NCBI GenBank assembly: GCA_009746045.1
Contig: RPFO01000165.1
Location: 1 to 64,000 of the forward strand
Origin: Mesostigma viride
Lineage: Eukaryota > Streptophyta > Mesostigmatophyceae > Mesostigmatales > Mesostigmataceae
Length of the DNA: 64,000 nt
Reading direction: 5' to 3'
Under the pieces are notes generated by a model. It was given only the letters and a program-made list of their open reading frames with translations, was not told the DNA's origin and made no database searches. A program made the translations under genes and the position numbers. This document shows positions 40,124 through 48,154 of the stretch, piece after piece (the first letter of the stretch is position 1; every line of letters begins with the position of its first letter).

Positions 40124-40624
40124 AGTTGAGAATGAGAATGATGTTTGCAAGAATGCGGCACTAGGTGCCTGGGTTTATTATCAATTTATATGTTTACATG
40201 TCATGTGTGCAACCCCAAGATTGCGATAGGCCTTATCGACATTGCACCAATCACATTTCATGTGCATTAGCGATTTCCAAGAGGCACACTGAACTAGCGT
40301 TACGCCAGCGTTGCACAATGCTTCTAGACTCTTCTAGAACCATTTACAAATATCCATTAGCAGGGAATATTGCCGTATTTTTCTGCCCGCTGAAGGGGTG
40401 TTTTATCTCATCAATCCTTGGCACGACTTCAACAGCCTGACCGACGGTCAGTGCTCGACAGTCAGCGTGACCACTAACTATAATGCATCAACTTGGCTAT
40501 ACTGCCACCATGGTCATGCACACAAGCTGTGTGCAGCAATTGTGAGTATTGTTTCACAGATTTACATTCCATTATGCATGCACCAGTTTATACACGCATT
40601 TCGGTCATGCAACAGATTGCAACT
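40124..40624 (-). repeat. Cop-F 5' LTR (501 bp)
   Basis: Pairs with 31614-32114. AGTT...AACT termini; the duplication GTTCG follows at 40625-40629. Confidence 0.9.
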
Positions 40625-40628
40625 GTTC

Positions 40629-41638
40629 GACCGCGTCCTGCAAATGGATGAAGAAGACGCCAACGGTGGGGAGGAGGATTACGACGAGTGGGATGACGAC
40701 GACCTGCCCAACATGTTACCGCCGGCCGCTAGGTCTGACACTCGTGATGGAGAGGGGGCCAGGCGCCCCCCGGGCTTTGAGAACCGCCACCCAGGTCCCC
40801 CCGGCCGGGTCGCACCGCGCAGGAGGAGATCGCCCACGATCGGCGACATTCGGAACAGGGTGTGCGACTCAGCGGCAGCGCCAGTGACCAGGCGGGACCC
40901 AGTGGGCAGCGATCCCATGACCGTGGTCGCGATCGGGAGCGTCCCCGCGACTCCAATGTCCGCCCTGACATGCACGAGTCGAAGAGGTGTTTCCGTCGGG
41001 TCCTCTCAGCAGTGCACGGGCCGGCCCGAGAGGCTGCCCGCCCCGTCGATCGCGTGGTGGCTCCAGAGGCCGCCTGTCCTGCTGCACCACAGGGGATGGC
41101 CCCTAGGGTCACCCCCCTACCCGTACGCGGCCAGACCTCAGAGATGGTTCGCTCCGCAGAGCGCGACCAGGTCCCAGTGCCCGAGCGGCAGATGGCGCCG
41201 GAAGGACAGTGCCGGTGCAGGGAAGTGAGATCCAGCCGAGGGTGGGGCGGGTGGTGTCCTATGCATGGAGGTCAACAGCCCCGCACGGAGGTGGTGATCT
41301 TCGACTGGAACCTGGCCGGTGTGGTGACTCCCCGGCCGCGTCCTCCCCAGGAATACGAGGGCTTTGTGCTGGAGTTTACACCAGGTCCCTGGGGGGTCAA
41401 GGATTGCGGCACCTACCGGGAACAGCTTAAAATCCGGCTGCACCTACAACTCCCGTTCCTCCGGCCGCGACAGGTTGCTTCAGGGGGGCTCTGGCCGGTC
41501 ATTTCCAACGGCATGACGATGTATTGCCCGGAGGTGCGGACGTATGACTATTACGTCGCCGGGACGAAACGCCAGGTGATCCCACCCAAGCTGGCGCCAA
41601 ACGCGGCGCGGTTCCTGGCCGGGGTGGCAGATGATTGA
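40629..41638 (+). pseudogene. Unrecognised coding locus, part 2
   Basis: In-frame continuation of 31358-31613 once Cop-F is removed: DRVLQMDEEDANGGEE, an acidic run (DEWDDDD), then Arg-Pro-rich sequence. Near 40860-40900 the coding-like sequence moves to another frame: RTEVVIFDWNLAGVV, YEGFVLEFTPGPWGV, YREQLKIRLHLQLPFL, TYDYYVAGTKRQVI, ending TGA at 41636-41638. A new ATG starts at 41639 immediately after the stop. No family is recognised. The conserved-looking Trp-, Tyr- and Phe-rich end suggests a folded domain. Confidence 0.45.
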
Positions 41639-41697
41639 ATGCTCTCCCATCCCCCCCTTCCCCAAGTCGATTGGATGTTGGTTCCGGCGGTGATGCT

Positions 41698-41775
41698 AGT
41701 TATAAACAACGATTCCTTACGGAATCGATACTAAGCGCTTAGTATCGATTCCGTAAGGAGTCGTTGTATATAACT
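41698..41775. repeat. Pal-1 left palindrome (78 bp)
   Basis: Each arm contains its own small hairpin (GATTCC-TTAC-GGAATC) and the centre is ACTAAGCGCTTAGT, so the unit could fold into a three-way or cruciform shape. Confidence 0.85.
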
Positions 41776-42243
41776 ACAACTTTTGCTTGCGCCGGCAAGG
41801 CTAAGGCCGATACTAGTCGGGTCATCGAATTGGCTATTCGATTATCGAAGTTGCCTATTCGACCATCGAACTTTCCTATTTGATTATCGAATTTTCCTTA
41901 TTCGATTGTCGAAATTTCCTAGTCGACAGGGGGTCAGAGGCCAGCGGCCTATCATACTCGGCGCCCAGCGAGCCACCGATCTAGGCCTAGTCGATTATAG
42001 CGAGACATCGCGTGGAACTTAGCCGATTTCGGGGACTTAGCCGATTTTCGGAGCGACGTCGAACAACACAGATGATTAGCCGGTTGAGCACATCATATCA
42101 GTCAAATAGCTAGCGCTGGTACTCCGCCTAGTCAGCGGAGAGCACTTGCCTTTTTTCGATTAACATATTAGGCCGAACGATTAGCGTCCGCAACGTTATT
42201 CGCATTTCTAGGCGAAAAATCCACCCCCGGAACGATCCTAGCG

Positions 42244-42254
42244 GGATTCGAACC
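42244..42254 (-). other. tRNA-like T-arm / B-box in Pal-1 left arm
   Basis: The minus strand reads GGTTCGAATCC, the T-loop and Pol III B-box consensus. It lies in AAGACTGCTGCGACACGCCGG..., which begins right at the central palindrome's AACT end and looks like the 3' half of a tRNA from the anticodon loop on. No 5' half is present, so this is not a tRNA gene. Confidence 0.6.
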
Positions 42255-42282
42255 CGGGATGCCGGCGTGTCGCAGCAGTCTT

Positions 42283-42360
42283 AGTTATAAACAACGATTC
42301 CTTACGGAATCGATACTAAGCGCTTAGTATCGATTCCGTAAGGAATCGTTGTTTATAACT
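42283..42360. repeat. Pal-1 central palindrome (78 bp)
   Basis: A near-perfect palindrome, AGTTATAAACAACGATTCC...TTTATAACT, nearly identical to the outer two. Confidence 0.85.
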
Positions 42361-42595
42361 AAAACTTTTGCTCCCGGCCTGAACGCCTGCTCTCGGTCTG
42401 ATCCCCTCGTTCTCGCATTGGGCATCTGCGTGGACTACGCACGTCTTATTAATCCTGCGATGAACGTCCGGTCAGCCGACCACATTTTACTCCCCATACT
42501 GGCATAGGCCAGTGACAGGTTCCGGCACAAAATTCGCAGCTCCACGCAGGAATCGATGTTTATAACTAAGACTGCTGCGACACGCCGGCATCCCG

Positions 42596-42606
42596 GGTTC
42601 GAATCC
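42596..42606 (+). other. tRNA-like T-arm / B-box in Pal-1 right arm
   Basis: GGTTCGAATCC, inverted copy of 42244-42254, again starting 28 bases from a TATAACT end. Confidence 0.6.
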
Positions 42607-43073
42607 CGCTAGGATCGTTCCGGGGGTGGATTTTTCGCCTAGAAATGCGAATAACGTTGCGGACGCTAATCCTTCGGCCTAATATGTTAATCGAATAAGG
42701 CAAGTGCTCTCCGCTGGCTAGGCGGAGTACTAGCGCTAGCTATTTGACTGATATGATGTGCTCAACCGGATAATCATCTGTGTTGTTCGACGTCGCTCCG
42801 AAAATCGGCTCAGTCCCCGAAATCGGCTAATTTCCACGCGATCTCTCGCTATAATCGACTAGGCCTAGTTCGGTGGCTCGCTGGGCGCCGAGTATGATAG
42901 GCCGCTGGCCTCTGACCCCCTGTCGACTAGGAAATTTCGACAATCGAATAAGGAAAATTCGATAATCAAATAGGAAAGTTTGATGGTCGAATAGGCAACT
43001 TCGATAATCGAATAGCCAATTCGATGACCCGACTAGTATCGGCCTTAGCCTTGCCGGCGCAAGCAAAAGTTGT

Positions 43074-43151
43074 AGTTATATACAACGATTCCTTACGGAA
43101 TCGATACTAAGCGCTTAGTATCGGTTCCGTAAGGAGTCGTTGTATATAACT
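43074..43151. repeat. Pal-1 right palindrome (78 bp)
   Basis: Third copy of the palindromic unit; it ends at the ATGCT duplication. Confidence 0.85.
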
Positions 43152-43462
43152 ATGCTGGCGATGGGCGAGGAGTACATGCGGGTGCACCACTGTGGCGTTG
43201 CGGATAAGAGGGTGGCCTCCCTCATTTTCACGGTGCCCGCGTACATGGCCGCGTTCCTGGCCATGTGGCCTGATGGCTCCTGGGATCGTCTGTCCCTCAT
43301 TGGGCGACGGGATCCGGGGCCTCCTCAGCAATGGGCATTTGAGGAGGAGCTCATCGCGTACCCGGGTTGCCATGAGGATCGGGCGACCTCCCGGGGAGAG
43401 GCGGCTTACGCCGCCGCCTTGCGCCGTCGCTGACTCCCGGAGTGGACATGTGGGCCCCGTTC

Positions 43463-43519
43463 GTTTTCTTTTTCTTTTTCTTTTTCTTTTTCTTTTTCTT
43501 TTTCTTTCTTTTCTTTTTA
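43463..43519 (+). repeat. TTTTTC microsatellite
   Basis: Nine or so copies of a CTTTTT unit, slightly irregular at the end. Confidence 0.9.
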
Positions 43520-44460
43520 ACTGTCTCTGACGGTAGAGACGTTGACTACGTCAAGACTTGTCCTTGTGTGGCGAGTTTTTGGGGAATTGGTTTTACTGGC
43601 CCCTTGGAGAACAAGGGTTGGGACATAGTACCCCTATGGTCAACCCGCGGTCGCGATGATCATCGACCGCTCGGCTATACTCAGCATTAAGTGTTGTGTG
43701 TGTTTTCAATTTCCCATGCTTCTTCACCTCTATGACGGTAGAGACTGGAGTGTTGCGTGCCCGACCCTTGGAACGGGCGCAACAATGGAATAAATTATGT
43801 ATTTTGGCTTGTTGTCATAGTCCGTATGACTTTGGGACTCATCCGGGACTTAATTTGGGAATTGTCCCTTGGTCAGGACTTTTGTATGGAAATTATGACA
43901 GTTGTGTGATTCGGATTAGTTATTTTGGTTGGGCCTAGGTTGATGTATGAGATCTTGTAGAGGCCGGCCCAGTCGCGCCGCGCTGCGTACTTTACAGGCC
44001 TGGTTGAGATCTTGTAATCATGCGCGGATTCTGTAGGCGAGGGTCGATGTCGACCCGAGGATCTTGTGTGGACTGCATGTTTCGGAATTCTCTGGAAGGT
44101 CGGCGCCATGTCGGCGCCCCTTGCCAGCTTGGTGGCAGACCTAGGTGAAATTGGTCTGAGGACGAGAGTCTTGTCCTCTTGGTTCGGAATAAAGTGTGTG
44201 TTATCACCTGTCTTCAGGAACCTGGGGCATTGATTCCAACTGCATTTGGTAGCTCTATCCTGAATGTAGGTTGTGTAGATTAATGCAATATTAATCATCG
44301 TGAGCCGTACCAGGCCTAAAGCCACGCCTGTTCCGTTAATCCCACTCCCAAAGAGTGGTCGTGGTTAGCCAAGAAACCGGGAATAACCTACCTTAACAAT
44401 ACGATCTTTCGCACGACCCGGATGGGTTCGTTACAGGCCTGGGGCATGCCAGGTGAGGAC
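43520..44460. other. Unassigned non-coding DNA
   Basis: No coding frame is supported. It may be the 3' UTR and LTR of whatever element or gene the 31101-43432 locus belonged to; no second copy is available to test this. Confidence 0.3.
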
Positions 44461-44486
44461 ATAACGCCCAGGCTGGGCGGGCTTGG

Positions 44487-44600
44487 TGCCAGCTAGTCTA
44501 TCTGATGTGTCTACCTTATCTGTGCGGGCCAGGTGCCCGGCTAGGCCCAGGCGCCTGTGCCTAATAGGAATGTGGGAAACATAGGGCAAATCAGCGTACA
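44487..44600 (-). pseudogene. LINE RT C-terminal fragment
   Basis: The minus strand encodes EDLYADLPYVSHIPIRHRR and LGLAGHLARTDKVDTSD, matching the longer LINE copy at 53500-53725 (EDLYLGMPLITSTIKQRR, GHLARTNQVDTS). 'RRLxLxGHLARx' is typical of the region after RT in non-LTR retrotransposons. Upstream on the same strand lies an AATT-rich tail (about 44605-44645). Confidence 0.7.
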
Positions 44601-44674
44601 AATCCTCATTAATTAGTTAAATTAATAAAATTAATTAATTAGTGTATTAACACGTCGTTTGTACCGACTCAGAC

Positions 44675-45037
44675 CAGTCCTCTCCAGAGGACTGAGTTGA
44701 CCAACTTTGAGATCATGTAGCAGAAAGGGCAGGGGGGTACCCCATATGTTTGAGGTGCCTAATAGCAGTTAATATCTTGCTCTGTGTCTGGAATATGTGC
44801 AAAAAATCATACATGGACCGGATCATGTAGAATTTTACTCGGGTGTTGACCCTTACTCGCGATTTGGCACTTTTTGATGTATAGGTGTGTATCAAAAAAT
44901 CAATTCCATATGCCTGCACAAAAATCTTAATCATGTGCAAAATAAAGTTCTTGAAACGTGGCAAAAAACTGTGCTCAATTTGGCCACTGCCACTGCCTGA
45001 AACACGCCAAAAACTGCCAGTCCTCTGGAGAGGACTG
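44675..45037. mobile_element. 363-bp element with palindromic ends (MITE-like)
   Basis: CAGTCCTCT-CC-AGAGGACTG (44675-44694) and CAGTCCTCT-GG-AGAGGACTG (45018-45037) bracket a non-coding interior. The GGACTGAG ends resemble the PB-1 palindromes at 527-554 and 877-908, so it may be a relative. No target duplication is visible. Confidence 0.5.
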
Positions 45038-45440
45038 AGCCTTTGCTAGCAATAAGCAAGCATGTAAGTGCGGTCATACTACACACCACCGTGGCCACCA
45101 ACCATCCCAGTCAACTCATTTCCCTTCAAGCATAACAGGACAACACACTTGCATCATCATAGTGCACTTATATCATACCTTATCATGTGTGAGAGCCTAT
45201 GCCTGCACGTAGGGAATGGGTTTGGATACCTACCAACAAAGGGTTATATTATAAGTGTCAACCACCAATATAATGGGTAGATTAAGCATATTTCATTTGT
45301 TTCTAACAAGAATAGATGTGGCTAAAGCTGTTTTGCATTGCCATGGTATGGCCAACATAGTTGCTGGCACCTGATGGCTGTGGTTTATCACCAAGACTTT
45401 TTACTCACCCGCATAAGCTTGAAAGCACCCTTGATGCAAC

Positions 45441-45883
45441 GCTGACTAGGCGGATTACCAGCGCTAGCTATTCGACTGATATGATGTGCTATTCCGAAAG
45501 GTATGCTCAACCGGCTCATCATCCGGGTTAATCGATGTCGCTCCGAAATCGGCTAAGTCCCAAAAATCGGCTAATTTCCACGCGATGTCTCGCTACTCTA
45601 TATAATCGACTAGGCCTAGTTCGGTGGCTCGCAGAGCGCCGAGTATGATAGGCCGCTGGCCTCTGACCCCCTGTCGAATAAGGAAAATTCGATAATCAAG
45701 TAGGAAAAGTTCGATGGTCGAATAGGCAACTTCGATAATCGAATAGCCAATTCGATGACCCGACTAGTATCGGCCTTAGCCTTGCCGGCACAGGCAAAAG
45801 TTTTAGTTATAAACATCGATTCCTGTGGAATCGATACTAAGCGCTTAATGTCGATTCCACAGGAATCGATGTTTATTATAACT
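45441..45883. mobile_element. Pal-3: truncated palindromic element, relative of Pal-1
   Basis: Matches the Pal-1 right arm, starting at CGCTGACTAGGCGG, and ends in a 79-bp palindrome (45805-45883), AGTTATAAACATCG...TTATAACT. The palindrome's inner arms differ from Pal-1 but still pair with each other. The left half is missing. It separates LINE-like sequence on the right from unassigned DNA on the left. Confidence 0.75.
45805..45883. repeat. Pal-3 palindrome (79 bp)
   Basis: CGATTCCTGTGGAATCG replaces CGATTCCTTACGGAATCG of Pal-1 on both arms. The centre ACTAAGCGCTTA is kept. Confidence 0.8.
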
Positions 45884-45885
45884 GC

Positions 45886-46046
45886 GCCTGCGGCGCCTTA
45901 GAATGTGGGAAACATACTAGGCCAAATCAGCGTACAAATCCTCATTACTAATGTGAAAACCAATTAAGGGGATGTTAAGGGCCTTGCACAGCATCTTGGT
46001 GACGTTGCCGTCGAGACTGTCGTTGCTCGATCCAGCTCCTGCGTCA
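45886..46046 (-). pseudogene. LINE RT C-terminal fragment next to Pal-3
   Basis: The minus strand encodes DSLDGNVTKMLCKALNIP, like LDGAVTNMLRSIFRVGY of the copy at 53500-53760, and then EDLYADL with a stop. Pal-3 begins where this similarity ends. Upstream is GCTGATAGATTAATTAATT, a junction also found at 54108. Confidence 0.65.
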
Positions 46047-46074
46047 TTGCTGATAGATTAATTAATTAAATTAA

Positions 46075-46340
46075 CTCGTGCTTCCGTTGGGGAGTCACGG
46101 AGCATTAACCCCGATGGATGTATGGATGGGTGCACGCAATCCTACGGTCGGTCTAAGCTATCTACTACAGGCTATCTACAAAACAATCCTATTCTATATC
46201 TATTAATTAATTAATTAATTAATTAGACTCGTGCTCCCGTTGGGGAGTCACGGAGCATAAACCCCGATGGATGGATGGATGGGTGCAAACAGTCCTACCG
46301 GTCTAATCTATCTACATCGTCGGCTACATACTACATCTAT
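46075..46340. repeat. Two diverged tandem copies of a LINE-tail-like sequence
   Basis: 46075-46190 and 46228-46340 both contain ACTCGTGC(T/C)(T/C)CCGTTGGGGAG..., GGATGG repeats and GGTCTAA...TATCTAC, each preceded by a TTAATTAA run. The (AATT)n runs resemble microsatellite tails of non-LTR elements lying on the minus strand. Confidence 0.55.
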
Positions 46341-46372
46341 ATAACAGCATTCTAACTACAACATCTATTCAT

Positions 46373-46489
46373 ACACCCGTTTGCTCACCATAGTCACCAG
46401 CATCTTTGTTAAAACAATAAGTAGATGCATACAGACAGGTAGCGGTTACAGAACCGCTATTAAGAACTCCTTAGGCATGGCTCGCGATT
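46373..46489 (+). repeat. Direct repeat R1, copy 1
   Basis: CATACACCCGTTTGCTCACC...GCTCGCGATTACCC recurs at 46950-47083, with 11 extra bases there. The copies flank R2 copy 1. Confidence 0.8.
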
Positions 46490-46530
46490 ACCCGCGCAGA
46501 CCAGGCCACCAAAGAGGGTGGGTGGGTGGG

Positions 46531-46949
46531 ACAAGAAAAAAGACCACAACAATGTCACTACGCCGCCAAAGTAGTCAAACTGCCCTAGCACGGGGCTGAC
46601 ATCAGCAACCGAGCTTAACTTAACACGCCAACCTGAGAATGTAGCGACACCTACCGTACCACAAAAACAACAACCAATCAAATACCCTTTCCGAAAGGTT
46701 CTAATTATCATTCAACAAACCGGTTCAACAAACCCGGCCCTGTCAAACTTTAAGCATAAGATTGTTTCGAGATTGTAGCACAATAACTATAGGGCCACTG
46801 CCCCTACTAACAATTCCAGGTCGCCAGCCATTAGCCAAATCCGGTTACATCTGCCGAACCCGCCCGGTTCAGCCGACCATCCAGGCGGCTCCCGTGAGCG
46901 GCCTTATTCCCCGCCTCACTTCGAGAAACTCTTTTCAAAGAAATCCGAT
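46531..46949 (+). repeat. Dispersed repeat R2, copy 1 (419 bp)
   Basis: ACAAGAAAAAAGACCACAAC...AAAGAAATCCGA, near-identical to 51693-52111. Sharp borders on both sides in both copies. No coding frame; possibly a solo LTR. Confidence 0.85.
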
Positions 46950-47083
46950 TCATACACCCGTTTGCTCACCATAGTCACCAGCATCTTTGTTAACCCAGGG
47001 TTAAAACAATAAGTAGATGCATACAGACAGGTAGCGGTTACAGAACCGCTATTAAGAACTCCTTAGGCATGGCTCGCGATTAC
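46950..47083 (+). repeat. Direct repeat R1, copy 2
   Basis: Second copy of 46373-46489, with ACCCAGGGTTA inserted after GTTA. Confidence 0.8.
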
Positions 47084-47835
47084 CCAACCTCCCCTTCCTG
47101 GCCCTCCGGTCCGCTAAAGAAGCACCATTTCCTTTCCCGTCAAAAGCTGTCCTGTCGCGATGGGCGCTCTCCGTTGCCAGAAAACAGTTTTAATTCCCAG
47201 CGACTGTGAATGCACAAAAATTCATGCACTGTCGATCGACACAGCTCGCATTTTTTACCCCACTCGGGGGCCCCCGCTGACCTCGTTGCCGACCTCTTCT
47301 CTGGTCCGCTAAGGGGTGCTGTCGCGGAACACAAAGTCAAAGCAAAAGCTGCTGACTGGCACCGCTGATTCCAACCGACGCCCAGTTTACAACTTTTTTG
47401 AAGAGCAACCAACCTAGTGCCGAGCACATAAACACTCCTTCCGTACAAAAAAGTGGAAATACCACTGAATACGAAATCAAGTTGGTTTTCAGCCCTTGCC
47501 TCCTGCGCCGAGGCTCCGTGTCCCACAACGGTGACTTAAATTTTATACCCCCCCGAGCCGCGACGGCCCTCAAGCCAAGCCCAACCCGGAATGCAAGCAT
47601 TTCCAGGTACGAGACAACTCAAAGGCAGGCCGGCCTGCCGACAGCCCAACCCGAGGCGCGAGCATCCCCAGGTACGGAACCATCAAGCAAGCTAGCCCTT
47701 GCCCAACCCGGCCAGCTGGCCGTTTCTTTCAAACAAACCAGCCATTAAATAATGCATCAGCCCCCGCTTCGCATTTAAACCCCGATCACCCGGACATTAA
47801 TTCCGGGCCAGTGGCAGCCATGAATCCCAACCGCC
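47084..47835. other. Unassigned non-coding DNA left of PB-2
   Basis: No supported gene. Two minus-strand frames of about 90-130 codons lack any family feature. Confidence 0.3.
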
Positions 47836-48154
47836 TTAACCCCTAAATGGTCTTGCGGCCGATTTTCCGCCAAAAATCGAGTTCCAGCCGATGCATCGGC
47901 CCCTTCTCGGGCGGCCAAATTGCGCGAAAACTATTGAGAATTAGGAAAAGCTTAGCTGAGAAGATCGAAAGTTTATAAAATACTTTAAAGCACAGTATAT
48001 GGGTTTGCATACTTTTGACAAAGTTTAACCCATGTTCTGGACCGTCAAAGGTGGGGGGGTACAGGGTTTTTTGGGTACTTTTGGGTGCAGTCGGTACCGA
48101 CGTACGCCGCAAAAATCACGTTCGCACGTGATTTTATTGTGTGACAGCCCGTGC

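Larger units (their letters stand above)
31614..40624 (-). mobile_element. Cop-F: full-length but inactive Copia-like retrotransposon
   Basis: 501-bp LTRs at 31614-32114 and 40124-40624, flanked by the GTTCG duplication (31609-31613 and 40625-40629). Minus-strand order: GAG 40099-39143, integrase 39170-37668, retropepsin-like domain 37674-37444, RT 37480-36328, the G insertion (33060-36322), RNase H 33059-32332, polypurine tract, 3' LTR. The two LTRs differ at roughly ten positions. Confidence 0.9.
41698..43151. mobile_element. Pal-1: composite palindromic element (1454 bp)
   Basis: Bounded by AGTTATAAAC...TATATAACT and the 5-bp duplication ATGCT (41693-41697 and 43152-43156). Three 78-bp near-perfect palindromes (41698-41775, 42283-42360, 43074-43151) alternate with arms. 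The left arm (41776-42282) and the right arm (about 42567-43073) are inverted copies of each other. A unique 184-bp piece (42361-42545) and half a palindrome of a second type (about 42550-42568) lie after the central palindrome. No gene. Confidence 0.85.
41639..43432 (+). pseudogene. Unrecognised downstream ORF, split by Pal-1
   Basis: The ATG at 41639 abuts the upstream stop (TGA-ATG), suggesting coupled translation as in viral or element mRNAs. The first part (MLSHPPLPQVDWMLVPAV) runs to the ATGCT duplication. After Pal-1 (41698-43151) is removed the frame continues with MGEEYMRVHHCGVADKRV, IFTVPAYMAAFLAMW and EDRATSRGEAAYAAALRR, stopping at 43432 (about 112 codons in total). I do not recognise the product. 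Confidence 0.45.

Noticed and set aside
42244-42606. tRNA genes in Pal-1, and similarly in Pal-2
   Set aside because: Only a T-arm and part of the 3' half are present; no D-arm or 5' acceptor strand can be paired.
43140-43433. Taking the frame at 43140 as a separate gene starting inside Pal-1
   Set aside because: Removing Pal-1 and one ATGCT joins it in frame to the ATG at 41639, so its first codons are inserted sequence.
45470-45510. Hammerhead-ribozyme-like CTGATATGATG ... GAAA in the Pal-1/Pal-3 arms
   Set aside because: The conserved CTGATGA core is broken by an extra base and the stems do not pair in the required order.
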